In this document: positions 1-8,243 of the stretch, in pieces
Position numbering within the stretch: the first letter of the stretch is position 1
How the letters are laid out: each line of letters opens with the position of its first letter
Assembly: GCA_021801705.1 (NCBI GenBank)
Contig: JAJYXP010000072.1
Span: 1 to 64,000 of the forward strand
DNA: 64,000 nt
Direction of reading: 5' to 3'
Source: Pseudomonadota bacterium
Lineage (GTDB): Bacteria > Pseudomonadota > Gammaproteobacteria > Burkholderiales > Sulfuricellaceae
The notes under the pieces: model-generated
Told to the model about the DNA's origin: nothing
The model's input: only the letters and a program-made list of their open reading frames with translations
Databases searched by the model: none
Program-made: the position numbers and the translations under genes

Positions 1-95
1 CCGATGAGGAAACCACTGACTGGAGAGCCGTGTGCGGGAGAACCGCACGCACGGTTCGGAGGGAGGGGAGGGCGAGCGCCATTCCCTACCCCTAT
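1..95 (+). mobile_element. 3' end of a group II intron (domains V and VI)
   Basis: Positions 25-57 read GAGCCGTGTGCGG, a GAGA-type loop, then CCGCACGCACGGTTC. This is the hairpin of group II intron domain V with its AGC catalytic triad. A second G-rich/C-rich stem with a terminal CTACCCCTAT (to 95) fits domain VI and the intron 3' end. The intron body and its reverse transcriptase would lie before base 1. From 96 on the sequence matches the end of the 145-bp CTAG repeat found intact at 55965-56109, so the 3' exon is a repeat copy and the boundary after 95 is set by that comparison. Confidence 0.85.
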
Positions 96-134
96 CGAGA
101 TTGTCCACCGGTTTCAATATGACTGACAACTAGG
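96..134 (+). repeat. Truncated end of the 145-bp CTAG inverted-repeat element
   Basis: The segment CGAGATTGTCCACCGGTTTC onward, ending TGACTGACAACTAG, matches the right end of the element at 55965-56109 with one or two changes. The rest of the copy is displaced by the group II intron. Confidence 0.85.
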
Positions 135-146
135 TTCATAGCCGAT

Positions 147-575
147 ATGCATAAACATCATTCCCTTTCCCGACCCATCCCCGGAGCCCGCATCCTGCTT
201 GCGGCGGCGCTGCTGTTCGCCGCCACCGTCCAGGCCGCGCCGTTGCTGCGCTGCCAGGTCAGCTACAGCGGCGAAACCCGGACGCTGGAGGCCGCGCCCG
301 TCTCCGATCCCTACAGCGTCGAAGCCAGCGACATCGGCGGCCGCTTCCGTTTCAAGGCCGTGGTTATCGGCGACGGCCGCCGCATCGACTACATCAAGCT
401 CTATACCTACTATCAGGCAGAGCGCCAGCCGGTACTGTTGCACGAAGCCAAGTATCTCCCTCCTTTCGCGGCATCGGGCGCCCCTTACGCCCTCACCGGA
501 TTGAACTATCTCTACTCGCCTGATCTGGGGCGCGAGCTCCAGTACGGTTGCGCGCTCGACGGGGTGCATCCGTGA
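147..575 (+). CDS. Small secreted protein of unknown function
   Basis: 142 codons. Residues 1-30 form a clear signal peptide (basic start, Leu/Ala core, VQAAP cleavage region), so the product is probably periplasmic. The mature part is about 110 residues with two cysteines, consistent with one disulfide, and many aromatic residues. I do not recognise a family. Its stop overlaps the GTG start of the CapA-like gene (GTGA), so the two are probably translationally coupled and may act together at the envelope; that is inference from position only. Confidence 0.7.
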   Translation: MHKHHSLSRPIPGARILLAAALLFAATVQAAPLLRCQVSYSGETRTLEAAPVSDPYSVEASDIGGRFRFKAVVIGDGRRIDYIKLYTYYQAERQPVLLHEAKYLPPFAASGAPYALTGLNYLYSPDLGRELQYGCALDGVHP

Positions 576-1582
576 CGCGCCATCCGTTTCGCCACCTCGC
601 CCGGCCTTTTATCCTTGCCGCCGCCTGCCTGGGGCTGGCCGTATTCGAAGTTCTCCCCGCCCATGCAGAGCCGGAGCGCGCCGTCACCCTCGCGTTCGCC
701 GGCGATATCGTGCTGGACGGCCTGCCTGGCAAGGCCATCGAACAAGGCCGCGACCCCTTCGCCTCCTTCGCCCGGATACTCGACAGCGCCGACCTGCGCA
801 TCGGCAACCTCGAATGCGTGGCCGCAACCGTCGGCGAGGCGGAGGACAAGATTTACACCTTTCGCGCCCATCCGCGCACCCTGGTCCCGCTCAGGCGCCA
901 CTTCGACGCCGTCTCGCTCGCCAACAACCACTCCGGCGATTTCGGCCGGCCCGCCTTCGGCGAAATGCTCGATCTGCTCGGCAAGCAGGGCATCCTGCGC
1001 TTCGGCGGCGGCCGCAACCTGCGCGAGGCGCACGCCCCGCTCATCGTCGAACGCCATGGCCTGAGAATCGCCCTGCTGGGCTATGATGAATTTCTGCCGC
1101 GCAATTTCGAAGCCGATTACGACGCCCCGGGCGTGGCATGGAGCGAGGACGAACAGGTGGTGGACGACATCAGGAATGCCCGCGCCGTTTACCGCGCCGA
1201 TGTCGTCATCCCCTTCATGCACTGGGGCTGGGAATACGAGCGCTCGGCAGGCATGCGCCAGCGCCAGCTCGCTCGCGCCATGATCGATGCCGGCGCGGAC
1301 GCGGTAGTCGGCGGCCACCCGCACGTCACCCAGGATGTCGAGCACTACAAGGGCAAGCCCATCATCTACAGCCTGGGCAACTTTCTCATGGACGGTTTCG
1401 AGGACGAAGACACCACGACCGGCTGGGTACTGCTGCTGGAACTGGACCGGCACGGCGTGCGGCGCTGGGATACCCGCGTCGCACGCCTCGACAGCGAAGG
1501 CATTCCTCACCCCGCGCCGGAGGCGAAAAGCCCGTGCTGGAAAAGAGGGCTGGCGGAAGTGACGCAGTGCGGAAACCGTTAG
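572..1582 (+). CDS. CapA-family metallophosphatase-like protein
   Basis: About 336 residues. After a signal-anchor segment (residues 6-30) comes the CapA/PgsA-type fold of the calcineurin-like superfamily: FAGDIVLDG near residue 40, GNLEC near 78, SLANNHSGDFG (the NNH motif) near 115, FMHWGWEY near 215 and VGGHPHVTQDVE near 246, followed by YSLGNFLMD. Family members include the PgsA/CapA protein of poly-gamma-glutamate synthesis, but no pgsB or pgsC lies nearby, so substrate and role are open. GTG at 572 overlaps the upstream stop and is preferred; an in-frame TTG at 548 would lengthen it by eight residues. Confidence 0.85.
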   Translation: MTRHPFRHLARPFILAAACLGLAVFEVLPAHAEPERAVTLAFAGDIVLDGLPGKAIEQGRDPFASFARILDSADLRIGNLECVAATVGEAEDKIYTFRAHPRTLVPLRRHFDAVSLANNHSGDFGRPAFGEMLDLLGKQGILRFGGGRNLREAHAPLIVERHGLRIALLGYDEFLPRNFEADYDAPGVAWSEDEQVVDDIRNARAVYRADVVIPFMHWGWEYERSAGMRQRQLARAMIDAGADAVVGGHPHVTQDVEHYKGKPIIYSLGNFLMDGFEDEDTTTGWVLLLELDRHGVRRWDTRVARLDSEGIPHPAPEAKSPCWKRGLAEVTQCGNR

Positions 1583-1680
1583 CCCGACGCCTGCCGCCCC
1601 GTTTTCTTTTGTTTCCGGGGTTTTTCCCCGCCATGAAAAGAAGTAAAATCAATCCCTTTCAAATTTAACTTGCTGCAATA

Positions 1681-2562
1681 ATGCCGACCTTTCAGGAAAT
1701 CATCCTCACGCTGCAACACTACTGGGCCGAGCGCGGTTGCGTGCTGCTGCAGCCCTACGACATGGAAATGGGCGCCGGCACCTTCCATACCGCCACTTTT
1801 CTCCGCGCGCTCGGACCGGAGCCGTGGCGCGCCGCCTACGTGCAGCCTTCGCGCCGCCCCAAGGACGGGCGCTACGGCGAGAACCCCAACCGCCTGCAGC
1901 ATTACTATCAGTACCAGGTGGTGCTGAAGCCCTCCCCGGACAATATTCAGGAGTTGTACCTCGACAGTTTGCGCACTCTGGGCATCGACCCGACCGTACA
2001 CGACGTCCGCTTCGTCGAGGACGACTGGGAATCGCCCACCCTCGGCGCCTGGGGCCTGGGCTGGGAAGTGTGGCTGAACGGCATGGAAGTGACCCAGTTC
2101 ACCTACTTCCAGCAGGTCGGCGGCCTCGATTGCAAGCCGGTGCTGGGCGAGATCACCTACGGCCTGGAGCGGCTGGCGATGTATTTGCAGGGCGTGGAGA
2201 ACGTGTTCGACCTGGTCTGGACGCCGGGCGTGACCTATGGCGACGTCTACCACCAGAACGAGGTGGAGCAGTCCAGATACAATTTCGAGCACAGCAACGT
2301 CAACTGGCTGTTCGAGCAGTTCAACATGTGCGAGTCCGAGGCCGGGCGCCTGATGGAGGCGGGCTTGCCGCTGCCGGGTTTCGAGCAGGTAATGAAGTGC
2401 TCCCATGCCTTCAACCTGCTGGACGCGCGCGGCGCGATCTCGGTCACCGAGCGCGCCGCCTACATCGGCCGGGTGCGGGCGCTGGCGCGGCAGGTGGCGC
2501 AAAGCTATTACGATGCGCGGGAAGCGCTGGGTTTCCCGATGCTGAAACACCAGGAAAAATAA
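1681..2562 (+). CDS. glyQ: Glycyl-tRNA synthetase alpha subunit
   Basis: 293 residues, the normal length for the alpha chain of the bacterial alpha2beta2 class II enzyme that charges tRNA-Gly. Recognisable signatures are [20 protein letters not shown] near residue 20, [20 protein letters not shown] near 60, and [20 protein letters not shown] near 125. The alpha chain carries the aminoacyl-adenylate site. glyS follows, separated only by a palindromic repeat, so this is the usual glyQS operon. A 98-bp gap separates it from the CapA-like gene; GGGGTTTTTCCCC at about 1617-1629 could be a small hairpin. Confidence 0.98.
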   Translation: MPTFQEIILTLQHYWAERGCVLLQPYDMEMGAGTFHTATFLRALGPEPWRAAYVQPSRRPKDGRYGENPNRLQHYYQYQVVLKPSPDNIQELYLDSLRTLGIDPTVHDVRFVEDDWESPTLGAWGLGWEVWLNGMEVTQFTYFQQVGGLDCKPVLGEITYGLERLAMYLQGVENVFDLVWTPGVTYGDVYHQNEVEQSRYNFEHSNVNWLFEQFNMCESEAGRLMEAGLPLPGFEQVMKCSHAFNLLDARGAISVTERAAYIGRVRALARQVAQSYYDAREALGFPMLKHQEK

Positions 2563-2631
2563 CCGCAAAGGCGCGAAGACGCAAAGATTTCAATTCTCTT
2601 TAATCTTTAGCGCCTTTGCGCCTTTGCGGTA
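2562..2631. repeat. ACCGCAAAGG-type hairpin between glyQ and glyS
   Basis: The left arm starts ACCGCAAAGGCGCGAAGAC immediately after the glyQ stop. The right arm GCGCCTTTGCGCCTTTGCGG is its near-complement across a short A/T-rich loop. The right arm ends about 17 bp before the glyS start. Confidence 0.9.
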
Positions 2632-2647
2632 AAAATGTGAAAAAATT

Positions 2648-4711
2648 ATGCAAGATACCTTACTGATCGAACTGCTGACCGAGGAACTGCCGCCCAAATC
2701 GCTCAATACGCTGGGGCAGGTTTTCGCCTCCGGCATTTTCGAGGAACTGAAAAAACGCGGTTTCGTCGCGGACGGGGGCTTCACAGCTTACGCCACGCCG
2801 CGGCGCCTGGCCGTTTCGGTTGAGGGCGTGCAGGATCGCCAGCCCGACCAGAACCTGACGCGCAAGGGGCCGGCGGTGGCCGCCGGTTTCGACGCCGAGG
2901 GCAAGCCGACACCGGCGCTGGCAGGCTTCGCCAAATCATGCGGTACCGATGTGGCCGCACTGGAAAAGCACAGCGACGGCAAGGCGGAGTTTTTCGCGTT
3001 CCGCTCGACCAGGGCGGGCGAGCAACTGGAGCAGCACCTGGCGGGGATCGTCGAGGGCGTGCTGAAAAAGCTGCCCATCCCCAAGATGATGCGCTGGGGC
3101 GATTCCGACGTGCAGTTCGTGCGCCCGGTGCATGGATTGGTCATGCTGCACGGCGACCGGATCGTGCCCGGCGAGGTGCTGGGGCTCTCAAGCGGCAACA
3201 AGACGCTGGGCCACCGTTTCCTGAGCAAGGGCGAGATCCTTGTCTCCCGCGCCGACCAGTATGAACAAGCCCTGCAGGAGCAGGGTTCGGTGATCGCCGG
3301 TTTCGACCGGCGCATGGATGCGATCAAGGCGGGGCTGGAACAAGCCGCCGGCGAGGCTGTTCTGGCCGAGCACGAGGCGTTGTTGCCTGAAGTGGCGGCG
3401 CTGGTGGAATACCCGGCGGTGTATGCGGGCAACTTCAACCCCGAATTCCTCAAGGTGCCGCAGGAGTGCCTGATCCTGTCCATGCAGCAGCACCAGAAGT
3501 ATTTCCCGCTGCTGGACAAGGGCGGCAAGCTCCTGCCGCGCTTCCTGCTGGTGAGCAACCTCAAGACCGCCGACCCGTCCCATATCATCCACGGCAACGA
3601 GCGCGTGCTGCGCGCGCGCCTGTCCGACGCCAAGTTCTTCTTCGAGCAGGACCAGAAAACCCGGCTGGATGCGCGGGTGGAGAAACTCGGCAACGTGGTC
3701 TATCACAACAGGCTGGGCACCCAGCTCGAGCGGGTCAACCGCATCAGGAAGCTGGCGGGCGAGATTGCGCGCCGCCTCAGCGCCAGCGCCGAGCTGGCCG
3801 AGCGCGCGGGATACCTGTGCAAGGCCGACCTGCTGACCGACATGGTGGGGGAGTTTCCCGAGCTGCAGGGCATCATGGGGCAGTATTACGCGCTGCATGA
3901 CGGCGAGCGCGATGAAGTGGCGCATGCCATCGAGGCCCATTACCACCCGCGCTTCGCCGGGGACGCCTTGCCGCAGGACAATATCGGCGCGGCGGTCGCG
4001 CTGGCGGACAAGCTCGATACCCTGGTCGGCATTTACGGCATCGGCCTGGTCCCGACCGGCGACAAGGACCCCTTCGGCCTGCGCCGCCATGCCCTGGGCG
4101 TGCTGCGCATCCTGGCCGAGTCGTCGCTGCCGCTCGACCTGGTGCAGTTGCTGCAGCAGGCGAAATCCCTGTTCCCGGCGGAAATGCTGGCGGACAGCGT
4201 GGCGGTGGACGTCCACGGCTTCATGCTGGAGCGCTTGAAGAATTACCTGCGCGACAAGGACTTCGCGCCGGACGAAATCGAAGCCGTGGTGGGGCAGGCA
4301 CCCACCCGCATCGACCTGGTCGTGCCGCGCCTGGAGGCGGTGCGCGCATTTCGCAAAATGCCTGAAGCCGCAGCACTGGCTGCGGCGAACAAGCGGATTC
4401 AGAATATCCTCAAAAAAACCGCAGCACCCGTTGGCCAGGTGGATATTGCGTTGCTGCAGGAAGACGCCGAAAAGGCGCTGTTCGCGGCGGTGAACGAACT
4501 GGCACCGGGCGTGGTCTCATGGGTGGGCAACGGCGGCTATACTGAAGCCTTGACCGCTCTTGCCGGCGTGCGCGCCGAGGTGGACACCTTCTTCGATAAA
4601 GTGATGGTGATGGCGGAAGAACCGCTGCTGCGCAACAACCGCCTGGCCTTGCTCAAAAGCCTGGGCGAGTTGATGAACCAGGTGGCGGACATTTCAAAAC
4701 TGGCGGCCTGA
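2648..4711 (+). CDS. glyS: Glycyl-tRNA synthetase beta subunit
   Basis: 687 residues, typical for the beta chain, which binds tRNA and carries an HD-like domain and a C-terminal anticodon-binding region. It opens with TLLIELLTEELPPKSL, the family's N-terminal hallmark, and contains YATPRRLAV near residue 47, MRWGD near 147 and the HD-region segment ADLLTDMVGEFPELQGIMG near 397. Together with glyQ it makes the tetrameric synthetase. The start ATG lies just past the hairpin's right arm and has only a weak A-rich ribosome site. Confidence 0.98.
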   Translation: MQDTLLIELLTEELPPKSLNTLGQVFASGIFEELKKRGFVADGGFTAYATPRRLAVSVEGVQDRQPDQNLTRKGPAVAAGFDAEGKPTPALAGFAKSCGTDVAALEKHSDGKAEFFAFRSTRAGEQLEQHLAGIVEGVLKKLPIPKMMRWGDSDVQFVRPVHGLVMLHGDRIVPGEVLGLSSGNKTLGHRFLSKGEILVSRADQYEQALQEQGSVIAGFDRRMDAIKAGLEQAAGEAVLAEHEALLPEVAALVEYPAVYAGNFNPEFLKVPQECLILSMQQHQKYFPLLDKGGKLLPRFLLVSNLKTADPSHIIHGNERVLRARLSDAKFFFEQDQKTRLDARVEKLGNVVYHNRLGTQLERVNRIRKLAGEIARRLSASAELAERAGYLCKADLLTDMVGEFPELQGIMGQYYALHDGERDEVAHAIEAHYHPRFAGDALPQDNIGAAVALADKLDTLVGIYGIGLVPTGDKDPFGLRRHALGVLRILAESSLPLDLVQLLQQAKSLFPAEMLADSVAVDVHGFMLERLKNYLRDKDFAPDEIEAVVGQAPTRIDLVVPRLEAVRAFRKMPEAAALAAANKRIQNILKKTAAPVGQVDIALLQEDAEKALFAAVNELAPGVVSWVGNGGYTEALTALAGVRAEVDTFFDKVMVMAEEPLLRNNRLALLKSLGELMNQVADISKLAA

Positions 4712-4723
4712 CGGGATACAACT

Positions 4724-5275
4724 ATGCCCCAACTTAAACTGATCATTCTCGATCGCGATGGCGTGGTGAATTACGACAGCGATCAGTTCATCAAGAGTCC
4801 GGACGAGTGGCGGCCCATACCCGGCAGCCTGGACGCGATCGCGCGCCTGAACCAGGCCGGATTCAAGGTGGTGCTCGCGACCAACCAGTCCGGTGTCGGC
4901 CGCGGCCTGTTCGATATGGCCATGCTCAACACCATCCACGACAAGATGAACAAGGTGCTGGCCCAGGCCGGCGCGCGCATCGACGCGCTGTTCTTCTGCC
5001 CCCACGCCGCGGAGTCGGATTGCGGCTGCCGCAAGCCCAAGCCGGGCATGTTCCAGGAAATCGGCGAGCGCTTCAACATAAGCCTCGCCGGCGTGCCCTG
5101 CATCGGCGACAGCCTGCGCGACCTGCAGGCCGCCGCGGAAGTGGGCGGTCAACCTATCCTGGTGCTCACCGGCAAAGGCAGGCTGACCCAGGAAAAAGGG
5201 AGTATTCCGGAAAATACGCTGGTTTTCGCAGACCTCAGCGAAGCGGTCAAGTATCTGATCCAGAAGAGCGCATGA
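4724..5275 (+). CDS. gmhB: D-glycero-beta-D-manno-heptose-1,7-bisphosphate 7-phosphatase
   Basis: 183 residues of the HAD superfamily. The nucleophile motif LDRDGVVN is at residues 8-15, TNQSGVGRG near 53, and the zinc-binding loop CPHAAESDCGCRKPKPG near 92-108 marks the GmhB/histidinol-phosphatase branch. GDSLRDLQAA near 127 holds the last metal-binding Asp. It removes the C7 phosphate during synthesis of ADP-heptose for LPS inner core. It follows glyS by 12 bp and precedes plsC, the usual betaproteobacterial order glyQ-glyS-gmhB-plsC. Confidence 0.95.
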   Translation: MPQLKLIILDRDGVVNYDSDQFIKSPDEWRPIPGSLDAIARLNQAGFKVVLATNQSGVGRGLFDMAMLNTIHDKMNKVLAQAGARIDALFFCPHAAESDCGCRKPKPGMFQEIGERFNISLAGVPCIGDSLRDLQAAAEVGGQPILVLTGKGRLTQEKGSIPENTLVFADLSEAVKYLIQKSA

Positions 5276-5290
5276 TTTTGATAAATCAGT

Positions 5291-5444
5291 TTAACCACGA
5301 ATTTGCACGAATGTTCACGAATATTCACGAATGCCATAAAGGGTCAAGTAATCAGACGGTCGCTGATGGAGCGAGCCAAACGGGCTGCACTCTCCCCGAT
5401 TTTATTCGTGTTCATTCGCGTTCATTCGTGCCATTCGTGGTTAA
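5291..5444. repeat. CACGAAT-type long inverted repeat
   Basis: The left arm begins TTAACCACGAATTTGCACGA and continues with further ACGAAT motifs to about 5332. The right arm 5401-5444 ends TTCGTGCCATTCGTGGTTAA. The loop of about 60 bp is not shared with the other copies. It separates gmhB from plsC. Confidence 0.85.
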
Positions 5445-5456
5445 AGTACTTTTTGA

Positions 5457-6173
5457 ATGATCTGGGTTCGCTCCTTCATCTTCGCGCTGGGGATGTGGAT
5501 TTTCACGCCGATTTTTTTCTTCGCCGCCTTTTTTTCCCTGCCCTTCGACCCCATCACACGCTACCGGGTCATCGCCCACTGGGCGCGCATCATGCTGCGC
5601 TGGCTGAAGCTGACCTGCGGACTTTCCTACCGCGTCGTCGGCCGCGAGAACATTCCCTCTTCCCAGGCCGTCGTGCTGTCCAAGCATCAGTCGGCATGGG
5701 AGACCCTGGCGTTCCAGGATATCCTGCCGCCGCTGGTCTGGGTGCTGAAAAGGGAGCTGCTGCGCATCCCTTTTTTCGGCTGGGCGCTCGCCATCGCCAG
5801 TCCGATCGCGATTGACCGCGGCGCCGGCCGCGCGGCATTGAAACAGATCCTGGAGCAGGGCAAGGACCGTCTGGCGAAAGGCTTCTGGGTGGTGGTCTTT
5901 CCCGAGGGCACACGCGTCAGGCCAGGCGAGAAGGGCAAGTACAATATCGGCGGCGCCTGGCTCGCCACACACAGCGGCGTTCCCGCGCTGCCGGTGGCGC
6001 ACAACGCCGGCGAGTTCTGGGGCAAGAACGGTTTTATCAAGCGCCCTGGCGTGATCACCATCAGCTTCGGTCCGCCGATCGACTCAAAAGGAATCAAGGC
6101 CGACGAGTTGAATGCGCGGGCGGAAGCCTGGATCGAGGAAGAAATGGCACGCATCGCCGCCGGAAAGGCGTAG
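5457..6173 (+). CDS. plsC: 1-acyl-sn-glycerol-3-phosphate acyltransferase
   Basis: 238 residues. An N-terminal hydrophobic segment (residues 5-27) anchors it in the inner membrane. Acyltransferase motif I appears as KHQSAWETL near residue 75 (H-x4-E in place of the commoner H-x4-D), motif III as FPEGTRVRPG near 149, with LPVAHNAG near 179. It converts lysophosphatidate to phosphatidate in phospholipid synthesis. Three bases separate its stop from the next gene, so the two are probably cotranscribed. Confidence 0.93.
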   Translation: MIWVRSFIFALGMWIFTPIFFFAAFFSLPFDPITRYRVIAHWARIMLRWLKLTCGLSYRVVGRENIPSSQAVVLSKHQSAWETLAFQDILPPLVWVLKRELLRIPFFGWALAIASPIAIDRGAGRAALKQILEQGKDRLAKGFWVVVFPEGTRVRPGEKGKYNIGGAWLATHSGVPALPVAHNAGEFWGKNGFIKRPGVITISFGPPIDSKGIKADELNARAEAWIEEEMARIAAGKA

Positions 6174-6175
6174 CA

Positions 6176-6916
6176 GTGGGTTTCTTCGCCAAGCCGCGTG
6201 CCGCCAGCGAAACCCGCACCATCCGGCTCGACGGCCAGGAAATCGCCTATCTGCTCAAGCGCAGTCCGCGCCGTGCCACCATCGGCTTGCGTATCGACCA
6301 CCGCGGCCTCACCGTGAACGCGCCGCAGCGGGCTGCCCACAGCCACCTGGAAAAAGTGCTGCGGGAGCGCGCCGGCTGGTTGCTGGACAAGCTGCGCGAG
6401 TGGCAGGCGCGCCAGCCGGCGCCATTCGCCTGGCAGCACGGCGAGACCCTGCTGTTTCTCGGCAGCGAATTGAATTTGTGCCTGGCGGAAGGCGCCCGGC
6501 GGGCGCAACCCCTGCTGGAGGATGACGCCCTGGTGGTGAGGCTGCCCGACCTCGCGGATGCGGCAGCGGTCAGGCGCAAGCTGGAGCAGTGGTACCGCGC
6601 CGAGGCGCAGCGCCATTTTCTGCAGCGGCTGGCGCACTACGCCGGTCGCATGGGCCTGGCCCTGCCGTCTCTCGCCTTGTCCGGCGCGCGCAGCCGCTGG
6701 GGCAGTTGCAACTCGCGCGGCGAGATCCGCCTCAGCTGGCGCCTGATCCAGGCGCCCATCAGCCAGATCGACTACGTCGTGGTGCACGAACTGGCCCATA
6801 TCCGGGAGCTCAACCATTCACCCCGCTTCTGGTCCATCGTGCGGGAATATCTGCCCCATTACGAAGCGGCGCACCGGGCGCTCAAGGCCAGCGGCGAGCG
6901 TTACCATCGTTTCTAG
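6176..6916 (+). CDS. YgjP-like zinc metallopeptidase domain protein (DUF45)
   Basis: 246 residues from a GTG start three bases after plsC. The C-terminal half has the YgjP/WLM-type signature [19 protein letters not shown] near residues 175-193 and the metal site [18 protein letters not shown] near 203-220 (HExxH plus a downstream His). Family members are presumed cytoplasmic metallopeptidases of unknown substrate. The gene stands next to plsC and gloA, which says little about its role. Confidence 0.88.
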   Translation: MGFFAKPRAASETRTIRLDGQEIAYLLKRSPRRATIGLRIDHRGLTVNAPQRAAHSHLEKVLRERAGWLLDKLREWQARQPAPFAWQHGETLLFLGSELNLCLAEGARRAQPLLEDDALVVRLPDLADAAAVRRKLEQWYRAEAQRHFLQRLAHYAGRMGLALPSLALSGARSRWGSCNSRGEIRLSWRLIQAPISQIDYVVVHELAHIRELNHSPRFWSIVREYLPHYEAAHRALKASGERYHRF

Positions 6917-6926
6917 GAGGAAAACC

Positions 6927-7304
6927 ATGAGAATTCTGCATACCATGATGCGCGTCGGCGACCTGGATAAATCCATCGCTTTCTACACCGATGTGCTGGG
7001 CATGAAACTGCTGCGGCGCAAGGATTACCCGGACGGCAAGTACACCCTCGCCTTTGTCGGCTATGGCGAAGAATCCGAGGGCGCGGTGATCGAGCTTACT
7101 TACAACTGGGGCGTGTCGAGTTACGAATTGGGGACGGGTTACGGCCACATCGCCATCCAGGTGGACGACATCCGCAAGACCTGCGAGGAGGTGGCGGCCA
7201 GGGGCGGCAAGGTGGTGTACGGCCCGGCGCTGCACGGCGGGTCGACGTGGATTGCCTTCGTCGAAGACCCGGACGGGTACAAGATCGAGTTTATTGAGCG
7301 GTAG
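6927..7304 (+). CDS. gloA: Lactoylglutathione lyase (glyoxalase I)
   Basis: 125 residues, a single vicinal-oxygen-chelate domain pair. The metal ligands are visible: His5 in RILHTMMRV, Glu in AVIELTYN near residue 56, His in GYGHIAI near 74 and Glu in KIEFIE near 122. It isomerises the methylglyoxal-glutathione hemithioacetal to lactoylglutathione, detoxifying methylglyoxal. A good ribosome site (TAGGAGGAAAACC) precedes the ATG. Confidence 0.96.
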   Translation: MRILHTMMRVGDLDKSIAFYTDVLGMKLLRRKDYPDGKYTLAFVGYGEESEGAVIELTYNWGVSSYELGTGYGHIAIQVDDIRKTCEEVAARGGKVVYGPALHGGSTWIAFVEDPDGYKIEFIER

Positions 7305-7315
7305 GCAGAATCGCA

Positions 7316-7440
7316 TGAGGTGTAAGGTAGGGTGTCAATAAGCGAAGCGCATTGCACCGGATGTTTTGCGAGTTGTGCGACAAGTTGCCCATCCCTGCGA
7401 ACCCCATTTCATTCGGCGCAATAACGACTGCGCCCTACGT
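7316..7440. repeat. GTAGGGTG...GCGCCCTAC intergenic repeat
   Basis: The stretch begins AAGGTAGGGTGTCAATAAGC and ends ACTGCGCCCTACGTGGGC, a low-grade inverted pair. The segment TTTTGCGAGTTGTGCGACAA plus CCCATCCCTGCGAACCCC (about 7362-7407) recurs with small changes at 28272-28318. Confidence 0.7.
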
Positions 7441-7950
7441 GGGCTCGATTGAACGTTGGACCCTCGTGGGAAACTGAAAAAAGCAATCCCCAAACTTCGT
7501 CCGATTTACGATGGTTTTCGTTACAAACGTAACGACCCGCCCAGATGCCGCTGTTACCTTCAGGCAGCTTTGCTGCCAAAGATACCCCTCAAAAGTCACT
7601 GAGGCCACTTTGTCCCCCTTTAGTTCTTGAATAATTTTCCGCTCAAGTTTTTCGGCATATTTCACACACTCGCTGGCAACTTGCCATTTTTCACGCTGCA
7701 GAACTTTGTTGACCAACTCTTGATCAACTTTGACTATTAACTTATATGATCCATAAACCCAACTACTACGGCGGGTTACGAACGTTCTGATAAACTTGTA
7801 TTTTAAAGAATGTGGCGCAGCAACAGCGTCAATATTCATTTCGTTAGCTTCGAGTTCATCAATGCATCGACCGATCTCGTCTGTCTTCTGCTTGGCGCAC
7901 CTCTCCTGAAACTCTTCAAGCTGCGGTCGCAGCAGTTCGCGAATACTCAT
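7435..7950 (-). CDS. Protein of unknown function
   Basis: 171 residues if started at the ATG at 7950, which has GGAGGG six bases upstream; an ATG at 7971 would add seven residues. The first half is charged and probably helical (MSIRELLRPQLEEFQERCAK). The C-terminal half has short beta-like stretches (VASVTFEGYLWQQS). No signal peptide or membrane segment is seen and I recognise no family. G+C is lower than in the neighbouring core genes, which suggests acquisition. It follows a second unknown gene by 17 bp; the pair looks like an operon. Confidence 0.65.
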   Translation of the reverse strand: MSIRELLRPQLEEFQERCAKQKTDEIGRCIDELEANEMNIDAVAAPHSLKYKFIRTFVTRRSSWVYGSYKLIVKVDQELVNKVLQREKWQVASECVKYAEKLERKIIQELKGDKVASVTFEGYLWQQSCLKVTAASGRVVTFVTKTIVNRTKFGDCFFQFPTRVQRSIEPT

Positions 7951-7967
7951 TCTCTGCCCTCCAATTC

Positions 7968-8243
7968 TCAACTGCGATTGATACGCTTAGTGCGGTGCCC
8001 GACGGTTATCACCGTGCCATCGACACTGGAAATCAGGTAAGCATCGAGGCAACGCTCCAGCTGCGTCAAACCGTTTCGCCGCATCAGATTCATTGCGAAG
8101 CGCTTACTCTTCCTGTCAAAGTAATGAACCTCCCCGCCTCGGTGGTCACTTTCAACTGCCCCAAAGTCGAGCAGCCAATCAATAAGGAATGCAGGAATTC
8201 CCCGTTGCTGAACCCTCGTCTGCGCATGTCTCGAAACCATCAT
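7968..8243 (-). CDS. Small protein of unknown function (DUF4258-like appearance)
   Basis: About 91 residues from tandem ATGs at 8243/8240, preceded by GGGAGGG at good spacing. It contains SRHAQTRVQQRGIP near the start and ends AYLISSVDGTVITVGHRTKRI. This layout (SxHAxxRxxQRGI, C-terminal VITVxxR) resembles small DUF4258-type proteins, some of which belong to toxin-antitoxin-like pairs; the match is by eye only. With the next gene it forms a two-gene minus-strand unit. Confidence 0.6.
   Translation of the reverse strand: MMVSRHAQTRVQQRGIPAFLIDWLLDFGAVESDHRGGEVHYFDRKSKRFAMNLMRRNGLTQLERCLDAYLISSVDGTVITVGHRTKRINRS

Noticed and set aside
548-571. TTG start for the CapA-like gene
   Set aside because: GTG at 572 overlaps the upstream stop in the GTGA arrangement and gives a shorter pre-signal region; TTG kept only as an alternative.
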